NCBI GenBank assembly: GCA_008694505.1
Contig: VZDJ01007754.1
Coordinates: forward strand, 48,170,309-48,234,308
DNA from: Cyanoderma ruficeps
Taxonomy: Eukaryota; Chordata; Aves; Passeriformes; Timaliidae
Direction: 5' to 3'
Length of the DNA stretch: 64,000 bases
Shown: piece after piece, positions 35,958-47,889 of the stretch
Layout of the letters: each line of letters starts with the position of its first letter
How positions within the stretch are numbered: position 1 is the first letter of the stretch
Position numbers and translations under genes: made by a program
The notes under the pieces: generated by a model
Seen by the model: only the letters and a program-made list of their open reading frames with translations
The model's database searches: none
What the model was told of the DNA's origin: nothing

Positions 35958-37449
35958 TGGTATTTTTCTTTGAAACGCTTGTACACAAAATGAGGTTGCC
36001 TAAAAGCTGAGGGAACTGGTGAGTACTAAAAGATCTCAAGCATACAGTAAAGACTGACATTTTAAAGGATAAAGCCTCCACTCCTTTCCTCTTCCATATC
36101 CCACTCAGCACCTTTCCTCAGCGAAGTTGCTGAAGGTGGCGTCGCTCAGGAAACCTGCCAGAGTCCCACCCACAGGGCTTGGCCTCAGGATAAAGGACTG
36201 ACATTCCCAAAATGGGCTGAGGTGCCTCGCAGCCCCTCACCCTGAGCTGTTCCACCCCTTCCTCAGGCTGTCGGCACCCAGCAGCATCCCTCCCACAGCA
36301 CATCCTGCCCCTGCTCCCAGCTCAGCTCTCTCTGCTCTTCAATTCCCCCGCTGGACCTTTACGAGCAGCAAGACGTGTAAAAGCTGCAGGTCCCTTTGTG
36401 TACTCGAGTCAAACATTTACTTACAACTGCTGTTTCGGCAGTAATAATTAAATTAAACATGAAGGGATTAGAGCTGCCTGGAAGATCCACGAGCTGGAGG
36501 TGTAAATCAAACCACATCGCTAATTTATGGCACTCCGCGCCTCCGGCTGTACACGGGAGTTCTCTGGAGTGGAATTGTGGAATTGTAAATGGAACTGGGA
36601 TTCCTGAGGAGCAGGAAGATGATTACAGGCCTCTGTCCCTGCACCCAAAGGCATAAATTTAATGAGGTCGGGTTAGGTTCAGTAGCTGAATGCAAGGAAT
36701 GTTGTGTACACGGTTCACTTGGAGAGATTCTAAAAAGAGACTTGGATTTATTTCTTTGTCCCTGCAAAAATAATGCATTTCTGAATATGTGAAACATTAT
36801 TGCTCAACCATTGAAATCATCTAATTACATTTTTCAGTGAAAATGTACTTAAGTAAACTCTTTTGAAGAACAGCCTCAAATCCCCTGTATTACCAGGCTT
36901 TGAAAAAAGTCTCTATTTGCTCAGCCAGAACATGTGCAAATTCAAGCCTGCTTTTTCAGGCTGGATTTCCTATGTGCTGCATTTGTCTGAGTCCTGTGAC
37001 AATATTTGTAGATATTTCTGGGAATATATTGCTGTCATGAACTAATGAATTGAAGTCCAGCTGTAAAAGAAAAAAAAAAATACATCAGAAATGTAAGCAT
37101 GATGAAATAAAAGATAAAGGCAATAAGGGAAAACTTTTCTCTTTATGGTTTTTAGTTCATAACTGCTTGTGTTTGAAAATCAACCTGACAAGTCTTCAGT
37201 TATTTCACATTTCTCTTTTAAGTGATAAGAGAATAGCCCTGTACTTCCAGGTCCCAGAGGGATCACGGCAGCCATCCTCAGGCACACACTGGGGCAGAAA
37301 TCATTTCAGTTTGGTTCTTGTTCTTCTCAAAGGTACCAGCCGTGGTTAAAATTATCTTTTTCTTTCAATCCCCTCACTGTTTCCTAAGTCATTTTTGAGA
37401 AGGAGAGAAAATTCAACAGTTTCAAATTCAGATTTAACAAGACCAAGCG

Positions 37450-37775
37450 TTGAGTCCTGCCTTTGGGTCACAACAACCCCGTGGAGCTCCAGGCTGGGCA
37501 GAGGGGCTGGAAAAGCTGGAAAAGGCCCTGGGGGTGCTGGTGCCAGGGGCTGGACACGAGCCCANTTAGATTGGATAGTAGGGAAAATTTCTTCCCAGAA
37601 AGGGGCTCAAACCCTGGCACAGCTGCCCAGGGCAAGTGCTGGACTCCCCATCCCTGGAGGCATTTGGAAGCTGTGTGGATGTGGGACATGGGTCAGTGCT
37701 GGGCTCAGCAGTGCTGGATTAAAGGTTGGACTCAATGACATTAAATGTCCTTTCCAACCTAAATGATTCTATATT
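37450..37775 (+). mobile_element. CR1 fragment containing an assembly N
   Basis: Sense copy ending CCAACCTAAATGATTCTATA. A single N at 37,565 sits where CR1 sequence appears to be skipped, so the N probably stands for a gap. Confidence 0.85.
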
Positions 37776-38919
37776 TTTATTATGATTATTTGATTATACT
37801 GATTTTAACTGGAAAAGGAACCAGCCCCCTGACATGACTACGCCCCAAAATGTTGATACATTCACAACGGGAAAGACAAGCGAACACACACAGAACTGTG
37901 GTAGCAAAACGCTTTACTAATAAAATATCAAACATGGAACTGTTGGCTCAACACTCTCATGTCCTATGCAAATAATCCAAACATTGTCACGTGTTTTAAA
38001 TTGACACTGAATTGTCACCCGCACAAATCTGTGAGGAGCAGCGTTCCTGTCACGTCCAGCACACACCAGGAGCCCTTTTGTCCTCTTCCACTTTGAAGTA
38101 AAGCAAAACTTTCATTGCAAAACCCACCCTGTATTTTCAGGAGTGTCTGGGAGGGTTGTAACTCCTCAATAAGTCCGAGTCACAGAAGCTGGGAGACCAA
38201 ATCCTTCGTGCACAGATTTGAAAATCCTCATTTAAACTGAGGACGTGCTAGTTGATGAACCAGGGTTGGGAAGAAAAAACCCAAAAATTGTATTAATTTT
38301 TTTGCATGCAAAAACTGATAATGGAAGACATAGAGTGTGCTGAAATGCAACCAACCCTAAGACACTGTCAGCTCTGCTGATTTCTGTACTCCTCCCTACT
38401 AAGAAGCAGTGGAGTAACTTTTAGATGACATTTTCAAACCTATTCATTAAAAAAAAAATTTATAAACTTCTAAGGATGCATAAAAACATTGGGGTAGCGC
38501 TCAACTTCTGCAGATAAACTGCCCCCAAATTGCCTGAATTCTTTAATCAGCCTATATAAAATTTAAAAAATAAGTATATGTACACTGCAGTATTGTGTTT
38601 ACTGTTCTACTTATATTTCTGATTGGTTTTGATGGTCTTTCGTAGGAAAATGCATCTAATTTTGCAAAAGGCCTCTAATAGTGTTTTGATTGTTTTAAAA
38701 TTCGTGATCTGAGGCCTTAGCTGCAAAAGCTAATTTAATTTAGCTGATGCATATAAACTCACTAGCACAGTGGTTTTGTTTAAACAAATGGATTTGCTTT
38801 ACATGCAATCATCTGCCTTTTCTTAAATCACATTTTCCAGCAGGGTAACTTTATGTTTAAAGTAATTAATTATTCAATTAATATAATTATTCAAAGTAGC
38901 CTTGGGAGCAGGGAAGGGG

Positions 38920-39275
38920 TTTAGTCTGGAGAAAAGGAGGCTCAGGGTGGATTTCATTGCTTGCCACAACTCCCTGACAGAAGGGTGTGGTGAGATGGGG
39001 GTTGGTCTCTGCTCCCAAGGAAAAAGCAACAGGACAAGAAGAAATGGCTTCAAGTTGCACCAGGGGAGGATTAGATTGCATTTATGAGATATTTCTTCAC
39101 AGAAAGGGTGGTCAAGCACAGGAACAGGCTGCCCAAGAGTGATGGAATCACTGTCCCTGGAAGTGTTCCAAAAATGTGTAGATGTGGTACTTAGGGAAAC
39201 TTCGTGGGGTTAATGGTTGGACTCAGTGAAGTTGCAGTTCTTTTCCAACCTAAATGATTCTATGGTTCTGTGAAT
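38920..39275 (+). mobile_element. CR1 fragment
   Basis: Sense copy: AGTCTGGAGAAAAGGAGGCT, TGCTCCCAAGGAAAAAGCAA, ending CCAACCTAAATGATTCTATG. Confidence 0.92.
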
Positions 39276-39582
39276 GAAAAAATCAGTTTTTACAGTGATT
39301 TACACCAAGAAAATCATTACATTGAGGAAAATTCTGTGCAGCAACTGAAAGCATTCACTTGGGAATCCACTTTGAAAAGAGGAGAGGAGCAGGGTCCCTG
39401 AATCCCTGACATTTCAGCCTGAACTCATCTGCTCCTCAGCAGGGCTTCAGCAGCAACAAATTAAATGCTCCTGGACAGTCAGGCCACTAGGGACTCATGT
39501 GGGGACAAAACATTGTGAGGGCAGCAACAGAAACATCCTGTACAGGTCACTTGAAATTACAGATACATCTCCCTGGAAATGG

Positions 39583-40227
39583 TGTCTTAGGTTGCAATGC
39601 AAGATGTAGCCACAAGTATGTATTCTATTAGCAGCTGTTAAACCCAGCTGGGGCAGTGTTCTTTATCCCTTCCAGGACCCATCCTCCCTCCAGGGGATAT
39701 CTGCTGTTCATGGGCCATCGAGGCTCACTGCAGGGCTGATACAATTCCATCCTCCCATGGGGAAATGCTCCACCCAGGGGGAGGAGCCCAGCATTCCTAC
39801 CTGGATAAAACCTGAGATTCAGAACACCACCACAGTCTGTTCGCACTGGATTCCCAGAGGAAGACTGGATCTATCTCACCACCACTGGACCGTGAGAGGA
39901 AAACTCCACCCTTCTACAGGATCATCTCTGCTCCAGCAGAACCACATCTGTCACTCCAGCAGAACTTAACTGGACTGACATCAACACCCTGACCAACAGG
40001 GGTCAGGTTGTGTTCTGATCCTGTCAGTGTTTTCTTTTTGTTTGGTTGTTTTTTTTGTACCACTGCATTTTTAATTTTCCTAGTAAAGAACTGTTATTCC
40101 CATTCCCATATCTTTGCCTGAGAGCCCCTTAATTTCAAAATTATAATAATTCAGAGGGAGGGGGTTTACATCTTCCAGGGGAGCTCCTTCCTTCCTTAGC
40201 AGACACCTGTCTTTCCAAACTAAGACA
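39583..40227 (+). mobile_element. Solo LTR, copy 2 of the same family
   Basis: 645-bp plus-strand copy, starting TGTCTTAG and ending CTAAGACA, alignable by eye to the 9.4-kb copy over its whole length except for that copy's extra duplication. It shares the block from CTGTTCATGGGCCATCGAGG through the TATA-like GGATAAAACC to the AGTAAAGAAC poly(A) region. The flanking 5-mers (AATGG and CAGTG) do not match, so it is older, or its ends have been altered. Confidence 0.8.
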
Positions 40228-40294
40228 CAGTGTCAGAGTGGTTCCTTAGGCCATGCCTAAGGACCTTGTTCCCAATGGCACATCAGGGATGGAC

Positions 40295-40385
40295 TTCATA
40301 GAACCACAGAACCGTTTGGGTTTGGGTTTGGGTTGGAGGGGGCCGTAAAGAACATCCATTTCCACCCCCTTGCCACATCTTGCAC
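40295..40385 (-). mobile_element. Short CR1 3' end
   Basis: Antisense: CATAGAACCACAGAACCG, then three TTTGGG units and CCACCCCCTTGCCA. Confidence 0.7.
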
Positions 40386-42248
40386 TAGAATTTAACCCTA
40401 AAAATACAGAGGTTGAGTCTGCAGAAGTGACTGACTGAGAACAATTAGCAGCTGGATTCAAGTGGGAACACTCCTCAACTCACCTAAAAGCCACAGCCAA
40501 GAGGTTGAGCAGGATTTGGTCCTCAAGGGTGACTTTTTTATGCTGATGCAAAACCACAAACTTCCAGGCACAGAGGTGGAAGTGAGACCTAAAATTGCCT
40601 ACAGGATTATTTAATTATTATATTATTATTAATTACTGTATTATTACCTCTGAGAACAAGAAGAGAATGTCAGGCTGATGATGCTGTCCCAGCTCACAGA
40701 CCTCTGCCCCTCAAGACAGGGAGCTAGGAAGGACCGGGACACATTCCCTTTTGCTCACCATTTTTCCATAAATTTAAGGAATAACCAGCTTGCACCTTAG
40801 GCACAAGAGCAATGAATGACACAAGATATTTCTGCATATTACACGGAAAGAATAGTGATTAAAAAGATGTTGGCTTGGCTTTATCAGTCTGACCCACCAC
40901 ACCTTCTGAAGGCAGCAAAACTGTTCAGAAAAAAAGGTGAATTTTAAGTAAAATTGAGCTATTTAAATATTTTAAATCTTTAAATAAAATGTTGAAAGTT
41001 TATTAAAGAAGCTTAAACTGAAGAAGGCCACTCTTCTGACAAACAAATAAACATTGTTTCTTTCATCATCAGTGGTCAAAAGAGGGTGCATGATCTCAGG
41101 TTACTGTAAACCAGAGGAAAATAAATAATATATGATGACCATTATAAAACACTTCTTAAGATTTTCCTGCTGAAAATATTTATCCTTCTCTTCAGACACA
41201 GGCACGTAAAATGAGATACTTGGGAAACCCTCACCAAGAAGGATTTAAAAAGAGAGAAAGAAGAATCCTTTTCAATGAAAAGAAACAATAAAAATAAATA
41301 ACACCAAAATCATAAAATCTATTTTCCTGTCTTTCTTCCATGCTTTTACTATGCTGGGCGTTGGATCCCCTCAGCTCCCCTTGGGAACAGCTCCACTTTC
41401 ACTGCTTTTTGGAAAAAACACTTCCCACAGACATTACAGCCATCCCATGCTGATAACACTGACCTTGCCTGTGCCTGCAGGAAAATCAAACAGGAGCATT
41501 GCATAAGGGAGGATTTCTGAACTCCTCCCTCCTCAGAGCCCTGAAGGATTTTTACAGCATCTGCTGTAAAGACCCCCCCCCCCCCCCNCCCCCCCTTATC
41601 TCTGAAACTTATAATCATCCCAGAGATTTCATGAGCCTTTGCTTGGGAATGAAATAAGAAATAGGGCTCCCAGCCTGAATGATTACTTGAGCACATTTTC
41701 CCACTAGGTCTTGTTCAAAAGAGAAAAATCCTCCTGTCTTCTCCCTCACACACCCAGTTTCTCTTTGGAAAAAGAAATGTCAAAATCACTGTAAGTGACT
41801 CTAGTTTAGCCTTGGCAAACCATTCACAGCAGCTCTCAGGCAATCAAAGTGAGACACAAATATAAAAGATGTCTCCAGGGTCTATTTTAATAGGAAGAGC
41901 AGGACACCCTCCACTGGTTCCACCACGGATTATTTTCAGCAGGAAGCACACACAAGGAAAGAGCTGCGGCAGCTTTTACATGTCCACTAGGTGACCTGCA
42001 ATGCCCAGGGCTGTCCTGAGAGCATTGCATGGGCAGATTCTACCATCCCTGCAAAAGAAATTGGTGTAGACTGAAGGAGGGGTCTGTGCCAGGATGCAGC
42101 TCAGCCCACACAGAGCTGGCTGCAAGGGCAGGGCTGCGGCTTCCTGTGCCAGGAGGGAGCATCCTGACAGCCACAAATATCATTCCTTCAGTGCCTGCAC
42201 AGATGGGTGCGGTAATTTATCGAGGGCGACCGGGAAGATGGTGAGGAT
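40386..42248. other. Intergenic, AT-rich, no gene seen
   Basis: Contains TTATTATTATTAATTA near 40,610-40,650 and the poly(C) at 41.6 kb. Confidence 0.6.
41574..41597. repeat. Poly(C) with assembly N
   Basis: About 22 C plus one N at 41,588. Unusual pure C run; length unreliable. Confidence 0.9.
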
Positions 42249-42254
42249 TTTATT
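42249..42254 (-). terminator. B3GALT5: Possible B3GALT5 poly(A) signal AATAAA
   Basis: First canonical AATAAA seen on the minus strand after the B3GALT5 stop, about 515 nt downstream. If used, the 3' UTR would contain the CR1 fragment at 42,450-42,646 in antisense. Hexamers are common by chance in AT-rich DNA. Confidence 0.3.
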
Positions 42255-42449
42255 CCCTGAACAAAAGTGCTTTGACTTTTTGTTTGGCACAGCAGAAATG
42301 TTCCCAGGCCTCTGGCAGCAGGATTTGGAGGGGAGGTTAGCAGGCCTGAGTGTTTCAGGAAAAAAAAAAATAATAATAATTGTAACTTATGTAGAGAAGG
42401 GATGCAGAGAGGTGGGAGTGAGTGGGAGAGGAGGTGGTTTGCATGTTCT

Positions 42450-42646
42450 TGGGCAGAAATAGGGAATTTTTTTCCCAGAAAGGGTGGTTAAGCACTGGAA
42501 GGGGCCGCCCAGGGAGGTGTTCAAGGAATGACTGGACATGGCACTCAGGGCTCTGCTTTAGTTGACAAGGTGGTGTTTTGTCAAAGGTTTGACTCAATGA
42601 TCTTGGAAGTCTTTTCCAACCTTAACAATTCTCTGGTTCTGTGATT
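42450..42646 (+). mobile_element. CR1 fragment beyond the B3GALT5 stop
   Basis: Sense 3' end: AGGGTGGTTAAGCACTGGA, CAAGGTGGTGTTTTGTCAAA, CAATGATCTTGGAAGTC, ending at TTCTGTGAT. Antisense to B3GALT5 and about 120 bp past its stop, so probably inside the 3' UTR. Confidence 0.9.
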
Positions 42647-42768
42647 AAAATAACCATTTCAAAAGTCTTTAACGTGCCGGAGCTGGAGTTAATTGGGAGT
42701 TTGCTGGAGTGGGGAGCAGCCCTGTAAAAGCAGAGAATTTCAGTTTGTTAAGTGGAGCAGGGTAGGTG

Positions 42769-43722
42769 CTAGACCACTCCTCCTTGAGTTCCTGCCACTA
42801 AGTGGTCCCAGTAGCTCAGCAGCTCAGATGGTTTTATTCCGTGGCACGTCACGATTTTCTTAAAGCGAGGAACAGAGAAGCTGATCCTTTCCGGGAAAAA
42901 CGTCTGCTCTGAGTGGAGCTCCTCCAGCCGAATTTTTAATTTGTCAAGGCACAGTCCTATGAACACATCCTCCAGTTTAATGAATGGAACACTCCCAGAA
43001 ATGTTATAGATCTGGCTGGCAACGTCGCTGGATAAAACATATCCAGTCCCAGAACAAAACGGGGGGTAGGTCGTTCCTGGATACTCTTCACTACTCACAT
43101 ACCACTTACTCTCTCTTGCCCTGATGGGGTACTCCTGGAGTTTTAAAAAGCCTGTGAACAATCCAGCCGTCTTGTTTTTCCTCAGAAGCAGCTCAGTGAG
43201 GTAAAAAACATTGACAAACACGTCCATGTCGGTTTTCATCACAAAGCTGGACTGGGAACAAAACCTGTGAATCCACTCGATTCCCATCATGGTCTTCAGG
43301 GTCAGGTTGTAATAGGTGTCTGTAAAGTTCTTCTGGATGATGTCTCTGTGCCTCTGGCCCTCAGCAGCGATGCCAGCCTGCTGGCTGGGATCCACAGGGC
43401 TCCCCAGGAGGAAAAACGTCACCAGGTGCTTCCCAGCCACGGTCCTCTCCTTGCCCCAGGTGTGCCTGATGGCCATCCTGGCATCCACCTCCTGGGACGA
43501 GGAGGCCACGAGCAGGACAAGGAAAGGAGGGTTCTTGTGGCAGTCGATGTCTGGGAGCTGTGAGAAGTTCCCTTCGACCCTCCTGGAAGTCTCCGTGGGG
43601 AAGGTGTAAACCTGGCTGCTCTCACAGGACATGCAGAACTCTGGCCAGCTGTAGAAAACCCAGAAGCTGGCACTGCTGAGCCCCACCAGGCAGACAAACA
43701 GCCTGAACCTTCTGGAATCCAT
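42769..43722 (-). CDS. B3GALT5: Beta-1,3-galactosyltransferase 5, single coding exon, intact
   Basis: Type II Golgi enzyme of glycosyltransferase family 31 that transfers galactose from UDP-Gal in beta-1,3 linkage to terminal GlcNAc, making type 1 chains. 317 residues (human about 310). Seen in order: short cytoplasmic N-terminus, membrane anchor about 6-24, stem, then the catalytic domain with RMAIRHTWG (82-90), FFLLG (103-107), VMKTDMDVFVN (161-171; DxD metal site Asp165/Asp167), PPFCSGTGYVLS (220-231) and LEDVFIG (250-256). Sequons at N52, N132, N139, N183 and N240. A pyrimidine-rich acceptor (TTTTCCTTTCAG) ends exactly at the ATG, so the 5' UTR lies in one or more upstream exons; whole-CDS-in-one-exon is normal for this family. 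B3GALT5 is chosen over paralogues because IGSF5 follows on the same strand, as in human. The middle residue of the DxD is Met; I recall Ser in mammals. Confidence 0.97.
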   Translation of the reverse strand: MDSRRFRLFVCLVGLSSASFWVFYSWPEFCMSCESSQVYTFPTETSRRVEGNFSQLPDIDCHKNPPFLVLLVASSSQEVDARMAIRHTWGKERTVAGKHLVTFFLLGSPVDPSQQAGIAAEGQRHRDIIQKNFTDTYYNLTLKTMMGIEWIHRFCSQSSFVMKTDMDVFVNVFYLTELLLRKNKTAGLFTGFLKLQEYPIRARESKWYVSSEEYPGTTYPPFCSGTGYVLSSDVASQIYNISGSVPFIKLEDVFIGLCLDKLKIRLEELHSEQTFFPERISFSVPRFKKIVTCHGIKPSELLSYWDHLVAGTQGGVV

Positions 43723-45770
43723 CTGAAAGGAAAAAGAGGGAGCGGCACATCTGTAAAAATAATCTCTGGTTCAAGATAATCTCTGGTTCCCCTCAGCGCT
43801 CTGCTCCCAACTCCCTGCACAGGATTTAAAGCCAGGTCAGCACTAACAGAAAGCTGCCTGTTTGAGGGCACTCACCCACGTGCACTTCTCCTTCTGTCAC
43901 CCCCACGAGATGTTCTGCTGGCAGATTCACACTTGGGCTTAACTTGAATCTGCCCTCTGAGCCAGTGTGTCCTCAGAAATCGACACGGGCGGGTCCACTG
44001 ACATCGGGTTACCCAGGCCGATGCTTCAAACCTCCTCCCCATTTTCAGCATTCTACAAACCAAGTTTAGACCCACCAGGGCCAGAGAAGGAGCAGATTTA
44101 TGTATCCATTTCCGAGGGCAGAGAATAACAGTGATAGTTTTTTGGTTTTTTTTTTTTAATTACATATACCATGTTTCTCCATTTGTGCCTGTGTCCCAGA
44201 GCCAGCAGCTGTCCAACAGGCACAGCCAGCCAGGTTCCTCTCATCTTCATCACCTTTGTGTCCTGCGGGGCTCTTGCCCCAACCCAGAAACTGCTCCTGA
44301 TCCTTTTGCCAGAAGTCACATTTTTGAAGCTGGGTCAGCTGCTCTGAAAAAAGAGAAAAGAACAGAACCAAAACAGCAGTGGGTCACTTTATCTGTATGT
44401 TTCAGCTTGAGCAGAGTTTGAGTGACTCACTAGGACATGCTGAGGTAAGAAAGGGCTTGTCCTATTTCCCTCCCCTTTTTAAGTGAGGAAGATCCAAATA
44501 ACAACAATGTTCACCCATTTAACCTTGTAAGAGATTGATGAGCTGGACATGTGGTTATATATCTAATAGAAATTTTGGGTGAGAGAAAAATCATCAAAGC
44601 AAACCCCAAATCCTTACAGTGCCAAAAATGTTACGCATCTCCATAAATTAACCTGGTGAGAGGAGTTTAAGGCTTGAGTTGCTCATTCCAGTAAGCCACA
44701 GACTCTCCTACTGCTATTTTGGATCACTAGGATTGGGCAATTTTTGCCAGGGGAAAAGCACCCTTTCCACTTTCCCCCTTCTTAACAAAGAATTGTTTCT
44801 GGCTCCCCAGCTGAAAACACAGCCAACCAAATTAACCATGCCCAGAGCTGCAGATTTCATGGAAACTTGATCTCTGCCTTCTGACCAGGAATGTTCTGTG
44901 TAGACTCTCCCAAATTCACGTCAGTGCCCTCCCTTTGCTCAAACTCCCCATTTCCAGGAAATCAAAGGTTTTGCACTGCAGGATTTAAGTTCATTTGCAA
45001 GTCCAGCCAGGTGTCCCTGGATCCAAATCCAGCTCATTTTACCCCCAAGAATAGTCCCATTGACTTCAGTGGGAATTCTCAAAAGCAGGAAAAAAGTAGA
45101 ACTGGAGTCCTGGTTTACTGGAATTACTCCCACAGTGAAGTGTATTTTTGCAATGGTTCACTAATGAATTTTGAAAATATTTCAAAAGTTCACATTTCTT
45201 CTGGCACTTATATTTAATTTCACTTTATCCTTAAATAGAGTATTCCTCAGATCTGATTTTTGCTTGTATTTATGGCTCACAGTAGTCTTGTAATTAACTT
45301 TACAACTGCTTTAGCTAAATACATGTGTAAAATCGTGTGAGATTATGCATATGCAGTTATATGTATATACAAAAGATTATACAAAAATGTGTTCTGCATC
45401 TGATCTCACATTCTTCAGTGGCCTGGGAGGAAGCACATGAATATCCTGAATTGTGTTTTCAGGACAGGATGATGTTTTGAGGTTGACAATGGAGACGTAC
45501 AAGAGGTTTGTTCCTGTCACCAGCTCCCAAAAGACTGAGAGTCTGATATTTCTCTGTTACAGAAATTCCAGAACGTGTGCAAACCAAATGTTGAACTAAG
45601 AAAACAATGGAGAGCAACATTCTATTAAAACCCATTAAAACCTTTGCACAAACATCCAAGTGCAAGGTGCCATAACACACGACAACCATTTCACAAGATG
45701 TTGGTAGAATCAGACTAATGTAACGTGACTGCTATTTACTTTTTGTTTCAGCATTGCTAACAGATCTTTA

Positions 45771-45933
45771 AAAAAATATATATATAAATTAAAAAAGACT
45801 TGTTTTGGTCAGCTGGGCGAGCAGCCTCTCACCTTTACCATTCTGCCTTTCCAGAACCAGACTGCCTTCCCCTTTCAGCCCACGAGTGAAGGAGCACAAC
45901 GTGGACACACACATAAACACACAAACACACACA
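45771..45933. repeat. Short AT and CA microsatellites
   Basis: (AT)n near 45,776-45,785 and an imperfect (CA)n near 45,905-45,933 (ACACACATAAACACACAAAC). Confidence 0.8.
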
Positions 45934-46064
45934 GCTGGACAATGCAAATATTTGCAAATGCATGCAAATTGTGAGCAGCATTTTAGAAGTTCTGCATGTG
46001 GCACACGTCCATGTATCCTCTCCTGTGTAGGGATCAAGGGGTGGGAAGTGGCCTTGATAAGAAC

Positions 46065-46190
46065 AACCATGGAATGGTTTTGGGTTGAAAAGGACCTTAA
46101 AGATCATTCAGTTCCACCCCCTGCCATGGGCAGGGACACCTTCCACTGTCCCAGGCTGCTCCAAGCCCCAGTGTCCAACCTGGCATTCAC
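46065..46190 (-). mobile_element. CR1 fragment
   Basis: Antisense 3' end: CATGGAATGGTTTTGGGTTG, CTTAAAGATCATTCAGTTCC, AGCCCCAGTGTCCAACCTGG. Confidence 0.9.
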
Positions 46191-47399
46191 TGTGAGAACT
46201 CCAAGGGAAAGGGGTGACAGGAGACACAAGCTGCTTCCCCTTGCCAAGGCCATTTTTCTTCAAAAACCCATCCATTCCATCCTTGTTTTCAGATGAACAG
46301 AGAGAATTCTGAACACTAAAACCATTTTAGATTAGTGCAGGCAGAGCAGTTCCTTGGAGCACTGAAGTTTCTGCATCAGGGAATTAAATCACCCTGGTAT
46401 TGTCTCCTTACTCCTGAGATGCTGAGCACCCCTCCCATCCCCATTTTGCATCAAAACAAATCTTTCTGGTTTTATATAAAGTCCTTTTGCACGACATTGT
46501 ACCTGATTTTTCTCTGTGATCTCAGTCAGAAATCACAGTTTTTAATTATCTCAAAGCTTTTTCCATCTCCTGTTGTTCCGACTGCCAAATATTTTATGAA
46601 GGGCACTGCCAAAAAGATTGCCTGTTTCATATCCCAGAGACTTTTCTTGAACTGACTGGCACTTCATGGTCTCTGCAGCTGTGGCTTGCATGGAATCCTG
46701 GCACAAAACCATGTGGGAGTTGCAGCCTCTTCTCCCACTCACCTGAAATCAACACACAAAAAAAAAGACTCTGCTCTCTCCCAGCAGCTTAAGGGGAATT
46801 GATTTTTTTTTTTTTATTCTATTTGTTATTTGTCAAATCCCTCCTTTTACTTGAGACTGTCTCTTTTGGACAAGTCACGATGGGACGTTGTTCAGCACAA
46901 AGTATTACAACAATTCTGACACGGAACACAAACAAGTAAACCCTCTGCAATGGTCACAAATGACTGCCACAAACGCGTTTTCCAGTTTGGCAGCCATGAG
47001 TTAAGCCAACCTCATCAAAGAGTTTTCTTCTTTCTGACACTCTTCTGTTACTTTTTCTATCGATTTTTGTCTGCTGGGCTTCAAACCCATCCCTGATGGA
47101 AGTCCAACATTCTTGTCCTATAATAGCACATTTTTCCTTAAGGTCATGTGGTTCTGTGGAGCCTCATTCCTACCAACATTCCTTGAGAACACATCCAGCA
47201 ATTAGTTACATTTAGTATTTTAGCTGCTTTAAATTTTCACAGGAATTTTCATGACTAATCCCTCCGTGAAACTCTAAAGGTGTTTCTTGGCAAACAAAGA
47301 TTTTGGTTTCACTATTGAGATGCATCTTACAGATGTGAGCAATGCTTCAGTCACAAGGTTATTCATTGTTTTTTCTCAGTTTTATTCTGGTTGGGTGTA

Positions 47400-47744
47400 A
47401 TAATTTAAGCTTAATAGTGTAATTCATTCTTTCTGCCTTTCCACTGGCTTGTGACCATCACGGAGTGTGTAAATCCCACTGGATTCCCAAAGCCTTGCTA
47501 ACTTGTCCCACTATTCCTCTATAAAACGAGACCCTCTGTCTGATGACATTCCCAGAGGAGCTCCAACGCATGGAAATATCTGATTTAGAAATATTTTCAC
47601 TACTTCTTTCGCTATGTTGGTGCAACGGGGAAACGCTTCAGTCCACCCAGAAAAGGGATCCACTGAAAGATATTTCCAGATCTCTTTGCATGGACGTTCT
47701 GTAAAGTCAGTTTGATACAAACTACATTTGATAGCCTCTATCAC
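47400..47744 (-). pseudogene. ERV integrase remnant
   Basis: The open part has QTDFTERP, KYLSVDPFSGWTEAFPR, FPCVGAPLGMSSDRGSRF, matching the integrase catalytic core; the two Asp positions (in QTDFT and SSDRG) are kept. It continues after a stop into VSKALGIQWDLHTP and SGKAERMN, the strand that holds the third catalytic acid (the Glu of AERMN). It is truncated before the C-terminal domain, and no env follows. Confidence 0.85.
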
Positions 47745-47889
47745 TGCTTTATTCTCTCAGAAACTATTACTTGTCCAGCAGGGGTGACTGCCCATCCACC
47801 AGGGTGAAATTTAGAATATAATGCTTCGATTAACTGACAAATTTTTGTGCTATATCCTGGTTTAATATCCAGGCTCTGTAGCTCTGACT

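Larger units (their letters stand above)
31351..39582. other. Intergenic between IGSF5 and B3GALT5, left part
   Basis: No gene seen between the CR1 copies listed. The AT-rich stretches 36,400-36,560 and 38,280-38,870 lack recognisable repeats and are candidates for conserved regulatory DNA. Confidence 0.55.
43723..47279. other. Upstream of the B3GALT5 coding exon; no other gene seen
   Basis: Presumed B3GALT5 5' intron: an acceptor abuts the ATG. Holds a T run near 44,145, microsatellites at 45.8-45.9 kb and one CR1. No first exon identified. Confidence 0.5.

Noticed and set aside
40313..40336. Three TTTGGG units, telomere-like
   Set aside because: Only three units, different from the vertebrate TTAGGG, and within the GTTTGGGTT part of a CR1 end.
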